Shown here: positions 17,279 through 25,865 of the stretch, one piece after another | How the letters are laid out: the number at the start of each line of letters is the position of its first letter | Position numbering within the stretch: position 1 is the stretch's first letter | Source: Kordia sp039026955 | GTDB taxonomy: Bacteria > Bacteroidota > Bacteroidia > Flavobacteriales > Flavobacteriaceae | NCBI GenBank assembly: GCA_039026955.1 | Contig: JBCCLH010000014.1 | Span: forward strand, 1 to 64,000 | Reading direction: 5' to 3' | DNA length: 64,000 nucleotides | Notes under the pieces: model-generated | Told to the model about the DNA's origin: nothing | Database searches by the model: none | What the model saw: only the letters and a program-made list of their open reading frames with translations | Position numbers and translations under genes: made by a program

Positions 17279-19678
17279 ATGCGACATTTCATTATTTGCT
17301 ACATTTTTTTACTGTGTAGTATCACGCTTTATGCGCAACGTACCATTCAAATTCACAAAGTTTCTTCGCCCATTTCCATAGATGGTGTGGCTGAGGAAGC
17401 CGATTGGAAACAGTACCTTGAAGCTGGAAATTTCACCCAAACACGCCCTGATAATGGCAAACCTTCCATCCGAAAAACAGAAATTGCCATCCTGTATGAC
17501 GAGAGTTATTTGTATGTGTTGGGCATTATGCATGTGGAAAATAAATCAGAAATCAACCATCAGTTAAGTGCGCGTGATAATGTGGGAAATGCAGATATTT
17601 TTGCCGTGCAGATCGATCCTTTTGGAGAAACACGTGAAGGATACGATTTTACGATCACCGCCGCCAATGTGCAAACCGATTTAAAATTGAGTCAGAATGA
17701 TGTGTATGAGAATTTTAATGTAGTTTGGGAAAGTGCCGTCAAATTGTATGACGATAAATGGATTGTGGAGTTGAAAATTCCGTTCAATAGCATTCGGTTT
17801 CCGAAAGATGCGATGAACAATTTTAAAATTAATTTTCAGCGTGTTTCTACCAAATTGAACGAGGAATCGTTTTGGAATCCGATACGTCCTGAAGTAGATG
17901 GGTATTTGAATCAGTTTGGGAAATTAGAAGGTTTGCCAAAGATTAAACCGCCGTTGAATTTATCTTTTTTGCCGTTTGTGTCTGTAGTGAATGAAAAAAG
18001 TCCTGATGGAAGTAGCAAAACCAATTTTAATGGCGGGTTGGATGTAAAATATGTACACGACAATTCGTATACGTTAGATGTATCACTCATTCCAGATTTT
18101 AGTCAAGCATTGTCTGACAATCAAATTTTTAACTTATCGCCGTTTGAAGTGCGCTTTAACGAAAACCGACAGTTTTTTATTGAAGGTACCGAGATTTTTG
18201 ACAAAGGTGGTTATTTGTACACACGTCGAATTGGCGGTGTTCCGATCAATATTGACAATATTTCGTTAGATAAAAACGAAGAAATCATCACCAATCCGAT
18301 TGCTTCAAATATTATCAATCTTGTCAAAGTCACAGGAAAATCATCCAAAGGGTTTTCTATCGGAGTTTTAAATGGAATTACGGCAAAAAGTGAAGCGACC
18401 ATTCGAAATACAGCAACCAACGAATTCAGAAACACACAGACCAATCCGTTTACAAATTACAATGCATTGGTGCTCGATCAAGCCTTGAAAAATAATTCGT
18501 CTGTGACCTTTTTAAACAATTCTGTGTGGCGTAGCGGCACCGATTATGACAGCAATTTTTCAGCGTTATTATTTCGCGGGTATAACAAAAACAGAACCTA
18601 TTCGGTATACGTAAAAAAGGCACTTTCACAAAAGTATTTTTCAGATCAAAAAGCGGAATTTGGTCATCAGTATTTTGGGTATTTTGGTAAAGTCAGCGGT
18701 AATTGGACAGGCGGAATTTCAGCAAATTTGTATGATGATAAGTTTGACAACAACGACTTTGGATTTTTGCCTAGAAACAATCAATTTTCGGTACGCGCCA
18801 ATGTAAATTACCAAAATAACAATCCAAAAAAATGGTTCAATCAGTATTCGGTTGGCTTGGAGTATTCGCAGCGTTATTATTACAGTTTGTTTGAAAAAGA
18901 AGTTGCCTATTACAAACTTTCTGGCGATGCTACGTTGAAGAATAACAGCGTATTTTTTGGTTCGTTTGCATATGTAGAACCGCGCAAAGATTTCTTTGAA
19001 CCGCGCACGAAAGATCGAAATTTTAACAAACCTGCACAGCTTGAATATTTTTTGGAATACCAAACCAATCGGAATAAGAATTTTTCATTTGCGGGTTATG
19101 CGGTGTATGTGAAAACCTTGGATTCCAATATTTTTTCAGATGAATACATTGGTGGTTACGGTTTGCGCGCACAGTTGGGACAGCATCTTTCTTTCTATTT
19201 CAGTCAAGATCTCACCAACATTCCAAGCAATGCGGGTTTTGTAACACGAGAAAATGATGATTTGATTTTTGGAAAACGAAGCATTAAAGAATTGACCAAT
19301 ACTTTTGAAGCGAGTTACGCGATCTATTCCAAACTTAGCATGAACATTCGCGTGCGTCATTATTGGATTCAGGTTGATTATGACGATCAATTTTCCTTAA
19401 ACACACAAGGCGATTTAATTCGCAACAATTTCAATATTGATCCTAATGATTTTGATGATAATTTTAACTCTTTCACGATTGATTATATCGCGCGATGGCA
19501 ATTTGCGCCTGCAAGTGAACTAAGTTTTAATTACAAGTTGGGCGCGAATCTATTCAACAATCAAATCAATTCGAGTTATGGTACCAATTTGAAAAATACC
19601 TTGCAGCAAGATAATAGCAATACTGTTTCATTGAAGTTGACATATTTTTTGGATTTTAATCAGTTGCGGAAGTTGTAG
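17279..19678 (+). CDS. DUF5916 outer-membrane beta-barrel protein with carbohydrate-binding family 9-like domain
   Basis: A 799-residue protein with a signal peptide (about 1-19, SITLYAQ). A CBM9-like beta domain follows (about 20-210: ISIDGVAEEADW, YDESYLYVLGIMH, WIVELKIPFNSIRF). The large DUF5916 region is rich in alternating aromatic strands and ends in a short hydrophobic strand (LTYFLDFNQL), as in outer-membrane barrels. The family is common in Bacteroidota; its substrate is not established. It is divergent from a two-component system and probably controlled by it through the TTAAC repeats, so an envelope or nutrient response role is likely. Length is typical and the frame is intact. Confidence 0.88.
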   Translation: MRHFIICYIFLLCSITLYAQRTIQIHKVSSPISIDGVAEEADWKQYLEAGNFTQTRPDNGKPSIRKTEIAILYDESYLYVLGIMHVENKSEINHQLSARDNVGNADIFAVQIDPFGETREGYDFTITAANVQTDLKLSQNDVYENFNVVWESAVKLYDDKWIVELKIPFNSIRFPKDAMNNFKINFQRVSTKLNEESFWNPIRPEVDGYLNQFGKLEGLPKIKPPLNLSFLPFVSVVNEKSPDGSSKTNFNGGLDVKYVHDNSYTLDVSLIPDFSQALSDNQIFNLSPFEVRFNENRQFFIEGTEIFDKGGYLYTRRIGGVPINIDNISLDKNEEIITNPIASNIINLVKVTGKSSKGFSIGVLNGITAKSEATIRNTATNEFRNTQTNPFTNYNALVLDQALKNNSSVTFLNNSVWRSGTDYDSNFSALLFRGYNKNRTYSVYVKKALSQKYFSDQKAEFGHQYFGYFGKVSGNWTGGISANLYDDKFDNNDFGFLPRNNQFSVRANVNYQNNNPKKWFNQYSVGLEYSQRYYYSLFEKEVAYYKLSGDATLKNNSVFFGSFAYVEPRKDFFEPRTKDRNFNKPAQLEYFLEYQTNRNKNFSFAGYAVYVKTLDSNIFSDEYIGGYGLRAQLGQHLSFYFSQDLTNIPSNAGFVTRENDDLIFGKRSIKELTNTFEASYAIYSKLSMNIRVRHYWIQVDYDDQFSLNTQGDLIRNNFNIDPNDFDDNFNSFTIDYIARWQFAPASELSFNYKLGANLFNNQINSSYGTNLKNTLQQDNSNTVSLKLTYFLDFNQLRKL

Positions 19679-20270
19679 GTTGGATTGTTGCTTTTTTAAT
19701 GTATTAATTTGAAAAATGTACCTATGTATTATTTTTGATACGTCTTTGCGAGAATTTCAAGGAAATTCGTGGCAATCTGTTACTACAAATAACGACTATG
19801 TTTTACAATAAACAGATCACCGCGTCACTACGTTCCTCGTGAAGACGCATCAAAAATCAGAGTGATTTAGCAGGAAATCAAAGATTCAACAGAGACTAAG
19901 AGCAATTTGTGTGATCCTGAATCAAGTTCAGCACATGGTTTAGGACACTTGAAGTGACGTTTTTTTAATGTAACGATTTGATAATTTGAAAATGTACCAA
20001 TGGTGATTTTGCTTCTATCACAAATATTATAATAATTTACACTTTTAGATTTCTAAACCAAAAATCAAAACTTTTCTATAAAATCGCATGCTTTTGTCAT
20101 AGAAATCGAAGTGACGCTACTGTTTTCTAAAAACCTTACACGTCAGTTCGAGTGTTTTTTATGAAGTAAAACGTAATAAAAAATGTATCGAGAACAGCTT
20201 TGAAGGTTATAAGTTTACGTCGAAAATAATTTAAAATTCAACATTTAAAATCTAAAATTTAAACTTTTTA
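19679..20270. repeat. 592-bp gene-free region with dispersed intergenic repeats
   Basis: No coding potential was seen. It holds: a GTC(T/A)TTGCGAG...GGCAATCTG unit at 19742-19780; a minus-strand copy of the AACGTCACTT...GTGCTGAACTTGATTCAG element at 19913-19961, also present twice at 35903-36140; two related TTTTTTAATGTA...GAAAATGTACC segments at 19691-19730 and 19960-20005; and a CGTCAGTTCGAGTG...ATGTATCGAGAACAG unit at 20141-20205. These look like the non-coding repeat families that fill intergenic spaces in many Flavobacteriaceae. It separates convergent genes. Confidence 0.7.
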
Positions 20271-21209
20271 TCAAAACCCATAATTCACCCCAAGTCCTAA
20301 TACCTCACGCGTTTGGAATCCATTGAAAGCATTGTCGTCATAAATGGTTTGAAAATTGATGTTGGCAGAAAGGTATTTGTTGATGGTCATTACTAGATTC
20401 ACATTGTAATCAATATCCACATTTTCAGGCTTTTCTAAGTAATTAGAATAGAGATTTATGATGTTTTCCATGACCACATTATCAAACACAGTTACTTTGT
20501 AATAACCTGAAGCGTACATTCCCAATTCATAACGAATGCTTTCACCTTCTGCAACACCAAAATATTCCTGATTAGGAAGTGTAAAATCTCTATCTACAAT
20601 GGTCATTTTGGATGTTCCTGGTGCAATGTTAAAGTTGAGATTGTCACTTTTTTTCCATAACACTCCAGGTCCAAACGAAAGATACGCTGGCGAAAAGATA
20701 TTGGTATTTTGGGTACGAATTTCACGTCCGTTTTCGTCAGTTTCAAAGCGAAAACCTTTCGTCATTTGGGTTCTGAAGTTTAAAAAAGCGGAGTAAAACC
20801 AATAGTTTTTCCCTTTTTTACCAATCACAGTATTCAATTCAAAACGATCGTCTGTTTTTTTGGTGAATTCACTATTTCGAGTTTGCAACAAACCATACGC
20901 CGCCACAATGCGCGTGTCCCAATCCCAATGCTCTTGATGATAATTGAGATCGTATGTCAAACCCAACGTTCCAGAAATGGTATTTTCTCCACCAGCTGCC
21001 CAATTGGAAAATGCTGCCTGATTGAAAAGAAACGAAACATTTCCACGCGAGCGCCAGCCTTTCGGAATCGTATCTTGAGGAATTAATGTAGGTTTTTCAA
21101 TAGAAGCGATATGTTTAATGGCTGCTTCTATCATTTTTACTTCTTGGATTTCTTGTGCTGTAGCTGCAAATCCTATTAATATCAAACAAAAAGTGAATAA
21201 CTGTTTCAT
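20271..21209 (-). CDS. DUF3078 family protein (second copy)
   Basis: The ATG at 21209 (MKQLFTFCLILIGFAATAQ, a clear signal peptide) is preferred to a GTG three codons upstream, giving 312 residues. The mature part has the DUF3078 signature FNQAAFSNWAAGGENTISG near 70 and barrel-like alternating strands, and ends GLGVNYGF with a terminal aromatic, as in outer-membrane proteins. Function is unknown; the family is confined mainly to Bacteroidota. It is separated from the paralogue at 21400 by a terminator, and has its own predicted promoter (21282-21313) and a leader hairpin (21236-21264). Confidence 0.88.
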   Translation of the reverse strand: MKQLFTFCLILIGFAATAQEIQEVKMIEAAIKHIASIEKPTLIPQDTIPKGWRSRGNVSFLFNQAAFSNWAAGGENTISGTLGLTYDLNYHQEHWDWDTRIVAAYGLLQTRNSEFTKKTDDRFELNTVIGKKGKNYWFYSAFLNFRTQMTKGFRFETDENGREIRTQNTNIFSPAYLSFGPGVLWKKSDNLNFNIAPGTSKMTIVDRDFTLPNQEYFGVAEGESIRYELGMYASGYYKVTVFDNVVMENIINLYSNYLEKPENVDIDYNVNLVMTINKYLSANINFQTIYDDNAFNGFQTREVLGLGVNYGF

Positions 21210-21230
21210 AGATATCACAAATAAGTGGGC

Positions 21231-21264
21231 AAAAAGTTATCGTGAGTTTGAGACTCACGATAAC
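21231..21264 (-). terminator. Leader hairpin with U-tract upstream of a DUF3078 gene
   Basis: On the minus strand GTTATCGTGAGT, a 5-nt loop, and the perfect complement ACTCACGATAAC are followed by TTTTT (12-bp stem, 21236-21264). It lies between the predicted promoter and the start codon at 21209. It has intrinsic-terminator form, but its place in the leader suggests attenuation or a 5' stabilising hairpin. Confidence 0.6.
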
Positions 21265-21281
21265 GATTAAAAAATTCGCGC

Positions 21282-21313
21282 CAAAAATAAAAGGTATATT
21301 ATTTTGAGGCAAA
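21282..21313 (-). promoter_or_regulatory. Bacteroidota promoter TTTG-N20-TATTTTTG
   Basis: On the minus strand a TTTG (-33, complement of 21310-21313) and TATTTTTG (-7, complement of 21282-21289) are separated by exactly 20 bp. This matches the Bacteroidota consensus TTTG-N19-21-TAnnTTTG at both boxes. It would drive the DUF3078 gene starting at 21209. Confidence 0.65.
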
Positions 21314-21340
21314 TTGAACATCCTAAAAATTATTACAAAA

Positions 21341-21377
21341 ACGAAAAAAGCCGTTTCAAATAATTATGAAACGACTT
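21341..21377 (-). terminator. Rho-independent terminator ending the SUF/DUF3078 operon
   Basis: CGTTTCA (21352-21358) and TGAAACG (21367-21373), extended by AAG/CTT across one mismatch, form a stem. On the minus strand it is followed by a GCTTTTTTCGTTTTT tract. It lies 23 bp past the stop of the gene ending at 21400. Confidence 0.75.
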
Positions 21378-21399
21378 CTTAAATAAGTTATATAGGCTT

Positions 21400-22323
21400 T
21401 TATAAATTATAACTCAACCCAATTGTCCAGAACGATTGTAATTTATTGTCTACATTGTCAAACGTAGTGCCTAAGTTTCCTTGTGCTAAGTTGAAGTTTA
21501 CGGCTTCTTGCTTGTTTTGTCTTAATCCGAAATCGAATCCAACACCAATCATTTTCCATAGTGTGTAGCTAAACGAGTTTGTCCATGTCCAGTTTGATAA
21601 GTCGCTGCTTTCATAGCTTTGGAACATTGATAAGTTCGTCTTAAAGTTGATGGCACCAATGCTTCTTGTGTAATCTGCTACGATTTTTGCACCTAACGAA
21701 GATTCGAATACCGTATCGTTGTCACTAAATACAAAGTTGTAGTTTAATGGGTGAATAACCACGATTAAGTTTGTCACTGGCGTCCAAGTAGCACCTACAC
21801 CAACGTCTAAGTATCCCGGATCGTTGAAGTTGCTTAATAAGGTAGTTCTGTATTCCATTAATCCAGAAATGGCAAACTTTTCACTCAATTTACGTCCGTA
21901 CAACGTACTGAAATTGAATACATCTGTTGCTTCTCTGAACTCGTCGCTATCGGTCGGATCATCTTTGTCATCTAACTTTACCCAAGCTAAGTTTACATTT
22001 AAACTGTTGTTCCAGAAAAATTTCTCTTGATTTAAGTTCGCATACGCATTTACAGTAAATCCGATGTTTCCTGAAGAGTTGTTCGGGATACCTTGCGCAT
22101 ACCAATTGTTGAATTCTGAAAGACTTCCACCAATAGTTCCAAAAACACCTATTTTCCAGCCTGGAAGTGCGTCAATTTGCGCTTGTATTGCATTTGCTTC
22201 TGCTTGTAAAGCATCAGCAGCCGCTTGCTTTTCTGCTTTTTGCGCTTTTAATTCTTCTGCGGTTTGTGCATTCATTGCAGTCATTCCTACACATAATGCA
22301 ATGGCAAATACGATTTTTTTCAT
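21400..22323 (-). CDS. DUF3078 family protein (first copy)
   Basis: The frame opens at 22374, but MKKIVFAIALCVGMTAMNAQ at 22323 is a normal signal peptide, so 307 residues are called. A short alanine/glutamate-rich helix (about 20-50; QKAEKQAAADALQAEANAIQ) precedes the DUF3078 barrel domain (GTIGGSLSEFNNWYAQGIPN near 65). Such a helix is often seen in this family and may cross the periplasm. It follows the DUF2480 gene on the same strand after a gap of nearly 200 bp, so it may be the distal SUF operon gene or have its own promoter. Its function is not known. Confidence 0.88.
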   Translation of the reverse strand: MKKIVFAIALCVGMTAMNAQTAEELKAQKAEKQAAADALQAEANAIQAQIDALPGWKIGVFGTIGGSLSEFNNWYAQGIPNNSSGNIGFTVNAYANLNQEKFFWNNSLNVNLAWVKLDDKDDPTDSDEFREATDVFNFSTLYGRKLSEKFAISGLMEYRTTLLSNFNDPGYLDVGVGATWTPVTNLIVVIHPLNYNFVFSDNDTVFESSLGAKIVADYTRSIGAINFKTNLSMFQSYESSDLSNWTWTNSFSYTLWKMIGVGFDFGLRQNKQEAVNFNLAQGNLGTTFDNVDNKLQSFWTIGLSYNL

Positions 22324-22516
22324 TTGTTTAGTTTTTATTAGGTTATCAGTTAGGTAAAATAGTTTTATAAACATTCATTACTAATAACGAATGTAAGAAT
22401 TTATTTCACATCTGTACTTTTTAATTTTGCGAGGGCAAATATATAATTTGCACCGTAGTTAACAAAACTAGAATAATTTATTTAAACAAATGATATTCAG
22501 TAGATTGAATGTGTTT

Positions 22517-23032
22517 TTAAGATTTTTTCTTCTTTTTGTACAAAGGAACAGACGAGCATGCTTCACCATACATGACGCTTCTTGCCACACCATGTAGTTT
22601 CGCAGTCATCATCGCGTAGGCATTGTCCGGTATAGGTTTGTTAGCACAACCTTTTATGATCACAGGCTTGTCTTGATATTCAGAAACATCTAAATTGTTG
22701 ATGATATCTTGGTAAATGGACGTTTCTAAAGTATCCAAAGAGCCAATTATTACTTTTTCGACAAAAGGTGTCAAATATACGCTCACTAACATAAAAGCCC
22801 ACGCAGGAATGATAGCGTCTGTACTGCAATACAAGGCAACGTACTTGTTTTGGTACTGTGACCAATCGTGTTCAGCAACGTAGGTACGGAATTCTTTTTC
22901 GCGAAGAATCAAGCCTTCCATCAACCAATTGGAAATATCAAACTGTACACGTTCGCCCACAGGATAGTAATCTTCCAGATCAAACGTAACTAGTTTGCTT
23001 TGCGCTACTCTATTGATAATTTCTTCCGCCAT
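22517..23032 (-). CDS. DUF2480 family protein
   Basis: A 171-residue soluble protein of the DUF2480 family, recognised from VTFDLEDYYPVGERVQFDISNW-type sequence near 15-35 and the C-terminal VIIKGCANKPIPDNAYAMM (about 124-142), ending in a lysine-rich tail (KKKKKS). The family is nearly always encoded beside Bacteroidota SUF genes and its role in Fe-S cluster assembly is presumed, not proven. The conserved Cys in IKGC resembles the SufE active-site context but I would not infer the same chemistry. It starts 12 bp after the DUF59 gene stop. Confidence 0.88.
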   Translation of the reverse strand: MAEEIINRVAQSKLVTFDLEDYYPVGERVQFDISNWLMEGLILREKEFRTYVAEHDWSQYQNKYVALYCSTDAIIPAWAFMLVSVYLTPFVEKVIIGSLDTLETSIYQDIINNLDVSEYQDKPVIIKGCANKPIPDNAYAMMTAKLHGVARSVMYGEACSSVPLYKKKKKS

Positions 23033-23044
23033 AGTATTTGTAGA

Positions 23045-23371
23045 TTATAGTAAGCCTAATTCTAATTTCGCTTCTTCGCTCATTAAGTCTTGACTCCATT
23101 CTGGTTCAAAAGTAATTTCAACAGTGGCATTGTTGATTTCTTTGAGCGATTTTACTTTTTCTTCTACTTCTAATGGAAGTGTTTCTGCTACCGGACAATT
23201 TGGTGATGTAAGTGTCATTAAAATCTTTACATCGTAGTTTTCATTGACAAAAACATCGTAAATCAATCCCAGTTCGTAAATGTCTACTGGAATTTCTGGA
23301 TCGTAAATCGTTTTTAAAACGCGTACTATTTTTTCGCCTAAGGCTTCAGTATCTATCGTGATTTCTGACAT
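23045..23371 (-). CDS. DUF59/MIP18-type Fe-S cluster assembly protein (SUF-associated)
   Basis: Called from the ATG at 23371 (MSEITIDTEALGEKIV), 108 residues; the longer frame to 23398 overlaps sufE. It contains the DUF59/PaaD-like fold: LKTIYDPEIPVDIYELGLIYDV near 20-40, TLTSPNCPVAETLP near 66 with the conserved Cys, and EPEWSQDLMSEEAKLELGL at the end. Family members (SufT and others) help mature Fe-S proteins. It starts one base after the sufE stop, so coupling is tight. The exact paralogue name is uncertain, so no symbol is given. Confidence 0.92.
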   Translation of the reverse strand: MSEITIDTEALGEKIVRVLKTIYDPEIPVDIYELGLIYDVFVNENYDVKILMTLTSPNCPVAETLPLEVEEKVKSLKEINNATVEITFEPEWSQDLMSEEAKLELGLL

Positions 23372-23372
23372 G

Positions 23373-23795
23373 TTAATTGAGTTGTGTTTGATACGCAATA
23401 GCGTATAACTTAAGTTGCTTGATCATGCTTACCAATCCGTTAGCTCTGGTTGGAGATAAATGCTCTTTTAAGCCTATTTCATCAATAAAATCAGTATTCG
23501 CATCAATGATTGCGGCAGGATGTTGATTGGAAAACACGCGAATTAAGATAGCAATGATTCCTTTGGTAATAATCGCATCACTATCAGCGGTAAACACTAA
23601 TTTATCGCCTTGCATTTCACCGTGAACCCATACTTTGCTTTGACAACCTTTGATGATATTTTCATCTACTTTTAGCTGCTCATCTATCAAAGGCAATGAT
23701 TTTCCAAGGTCAATCATGTATTCGTACCGTTGCATCCAGTCGTCAAACATGCTGAATTCGTCTACGATTTCGTCTTGTATTTCCTGTATCGTCAT
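23373..23795 (-). CDS. sufE: Cysteine desulfuration protein SufE
   Basis: SufE accepts the persulfide sulfur from SufS and passes it to the SufBCD scaffold. From the ATG at 23795 (MTIQEIQDEIVDEF) the product has 140 residues, and the acceptor Cys falls at 51 (IIKGCQSKVWV), the same position as in E. coli SufE. RANGLVSMIKQLK near the C-terminus is also typical. A longer frame to 23831 adds 12 residues without family similarity. It lies between a small lipoprotein-like gene and the DUF59 gene. Confidence 0.95.
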   Translation of the reverse strand: MTIQEIQDEIVDEFSMFDDWMQRYEYMIDLGKSLPLIDEQLKVDENIIKGCQSKVWVHGEMQGDKLVFTADSDAIITKGIIAILIRVFSNQHPAAIIDANTDFIDEIGLKEHLSPTRANGLVSMIKQLKLYAIAYQTQLN

Positions 23796-23857
23796 TTCTT
23801 TTTCCTTTACACAATGTTTATTTAGACGCAAAAATACAACAAAATATACAACAACGA

Positions 23858-24316
23858 TTACGGTTTGTCTACCGCATTTGCCATCGCTTCTATTTTTGTG
23901 AGTAATGGCGCTAAGGCTTCAGGAGGATTTCCATAACCAAATTCGACATCAGTCACGATATTTTCTTTGTAACGAACTGTCAGTTTTGCAGGAATGACAG
24001 CATCTCGCCCGATATCATCTGGATTGACATAATTTCGTTTTAACTTTTCAGAATCTATCTTGTCAAGCAGTGTTACAATTTCGTTCCAATCTGTTTCCGA
24101 CATTTCTTGTTTTGCCGATACTTTTCCCCCGCGAACTTTGGTCAGTGATAATTGCGCTTTATCGACAACAATATTTTGATAGAATCCGCGCGCAGACGCT
24201 TCATACTGAATTGAAATTTCATCTTGCGCATTTTTTACCGTATCCTCATCCGAATTCTTATCATTACAACCTTTCGCAAATAGCGCAACAGAGAATAGCA
24301 CAAACAGATATTTCAT
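23858..24316 (-). CDS. Small putative lipoprotein inside the SUF operon
   Basis: A 152-residue protein starting MKYLFVLFSVALFAKGCNDK. A hydrophobic stretch ends in Cys17, an acceptable but imperfect lipobox (AKGC). The rest is a small soluble domain (EASARGFYQNIVVDKAQLSL, ETDWNEIVTLLDKIDSEKL, KLTVRYKENIVTDVEFGYGNPPE), as found in uncharacterised Flavobacteriia lipoproteins. It lies 18 bp after sufS and 62 bp before sufE, so it is co-transcribed, although nothing links it to Fe-S chemistry. Function unknown. Confidence 0.8.
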   Translation of the reverse strand: MKYLFVLFSVALFAKGCNDKNSDEDTVKNAQDEISIQYEASARGFYQNIVVDKAQLSLTKVRGGKVSAKQEMSETDWNEIVTLLDKIDSEKLKRNYVNPDDIGRDAVIPAKLTVRYKENIVTDVEFGYGNPPEALAPLLTKIEAMANAVDKP

Positions 24317-24334
24317 AAAGCATTTATGTTTAAA

Positions 24335-25546
24335 TTACGAAAGCATCATTTTTGCTTTCTTGACAGCTTCGATAAAGGTATCAATTTCTTCTTTAGTATT
24401 GTAAAATGAGAACGAAGCCCTTACAGTTCCTGGAATTTTGTAGAAATCCATGATCGGTTGTGCGCAGTGATGTCCTGTACGTACGGCGATTCCTAGTTTA
24501 TCGACAATTGTTCCGATGTCGTACGGATGAATGTTTTCAATATTGAATGAAATCACCGCCGTTTTTGCGCCAGAACCGTAAATCGTAACATCACCAACAG
24601 CTAGCAATTTTTCTGTGGCGTATTCCAACAATTCATTTTCGTAGGCTGCTACCGTTTCAAAGCCAATGTTGTTCATATAATCCAACGCTGCTCCAAAGGC
24701 TATGACTCCGCAAATATTTGGCGTTCCTGCTTCAAATTTATGTGGCAAACCTGCGTAGGTTGTTTTTTCAAACGTTACTTGATCAATCATTTCACCACCG
24801 CCGCGATATGGAGGTAGTTTGTTCAACCATGCTTCTTTTCCATAGAGAACTCCCACACCTGTTGGTCCGCAAATTTTATGTGCAGAAGCTACGTAGAAAT
24901 CAACATCTAGTGCTTGCACATCTGCTTTGATGTGTGGAGAAGCTTGTGCGCCATCAATCAATACAGCGGCACCAACTTCGTGTGCTTTTTCAATAATAAA
25001 TTCAATCGGATTGATCACGCCAAGTGCATTTGACACGTGATTACAGAAAACCAATTTTGTGTTTTCATTCAACAACGAAGTGTAGGTTTCCATATCCAAT
25101 TGTCCGCTTTCAAACATCGGAATGACCTTCAACGTCGCACCGACATGTTCACACAGCATTTGCCAAGGCACAATATTCGAGTGATGTTCTAAGGCAGATA
25201 CAATAATTTCATCGCCTTTTTTCAATAAAGACGCAAAACCATTCGCTACCAAATTAATACTGTCAGTAGTTCCTGAAGTCAAAATCATTTCATACGGTTT
25301 TGCCGCGTTGAAATGCTGCTGAATTTTAATACGTGCTTCTTCATACGCATCGGTGGCTTCCTGACTCAACGTATGCACGCCACGATGAATGTTGGCGTTG
25401 TATCGTGTGTAGTAATCTACAATACAATCAATCACTTGCTGCGGCGTTTGCGAGGTTGCCGCGTTGTCAAAATATATTAAGGGTTTTCCATTCACTTCTC
25501 TGGAAAGGATTGGAAAATCTTTACGAATCTTAGCTACATCAAACAT
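24335..25546 (-). CDS. sufS: Cysteine desulfurase SufS
   Basis: A PLP enzyme that takes sulfur from L-cysteine for Fe-S cluster assembly and hands it to SufE. The 403-residue form from MFDVAKIRKDFPIL is preferred; an in-frame ATG six codons upstream (25564) is the alternative. The PLP lysine is Lys224 (ASAHKICGPTGVG) and the persulfide Cys is Cys361 (RTGHHCAQP), close to Lys226 and Cys364 of E. coli. FDNAATSQTP, ALEHHSNIVPW and DGAQASPH are the usual group V aminotransferase signatures. sufB, sufC and sufD are not in the window; the gene starts this cluster behind its own predicted -7 box. Confidence 0.96.
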   Translation of the reverse strand: MFDVAKIRKDFPILSREVNGKPLIYFDNAATSQTPQQVIDCIVDYYTRYNANIHRGVHTLSQEATDAYEEARIKIQQHFNAAKPYEMILTSGTTDSINLVANGFASLLKKGDEIIVSALEHHSNIVPWQMLCEHVGATLKVIPMFESGQLDMETYTSLLNENTKLVFCNHVSNALGVINPIEFIIEKAHEVGAAVLIDGAQASPHIKADVQALDVDFYVASAHKICGPTGVGVLYGKEAWLNKLPPYRGGGEMIDQVTFEKTTYAGLPHKFEAGTPNICGVIAFGAALDYMNNIGFETVAAYENELLEYATEKLLAVGDVTIYGSGAKTAVISFNIENIHPYDIGTIVDKLGIAVRTGHHCAQPIMDFYKIPGTVRASFSFYNTKEEIDTFIEAVKKAKMMLS

Positions 25547-25584
25547 TATTTCTTTTTCTACCATGATCTTTTTTTCTTGCTTTA

Positions 25585-25592
25585 CAAAGATA
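25585..25592 (-). promoter_or_regulatory. Bacteroidota -7 element TATCTTTG before sufS
   Basis: On the minus strand TATCTTTG matches TAnnTTTG exactly and lies 20 bp before the upstream sufS ATG (38 bp before the preferred one). No TTTG -33 box was found at 19-21 bp. The rest of the roughly 300-bp space up to 25865 shows no gene or repeat I can name. Confidence 0.5.
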
Positions 25593-25865
25593 CTAACTAT
25601 TCGTATAATCGGACATCACTTTTTATAAGAAATCAGTTGTAATTGTAACAGCAATCATCGCAGTATTATGCATTTAATCGGGTTTCCGCTATACTTTTAA
25701 AAGTACATCCAACACATTTCGAGATTTTTCTCTTTATTTGTTACTTGAGTCATGTATGTGAATCATTTGATTTCCACTGTGAAAATTAGTATTTTTCTCA
25801 ATGAACTTATGTAAGCTTTTTTATTTGCTGAAAGTTTATATAAGTTCGACATAAAAATCCAAGCA

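Noticed and set aside
19742..20205. Repeated short units considered as a CRISPR remnant
   Set aside because: Unit lengths and spacings are irregular, units occur in both orientations and as scattered single copies elsewhere in the window, and there are no cas genes.
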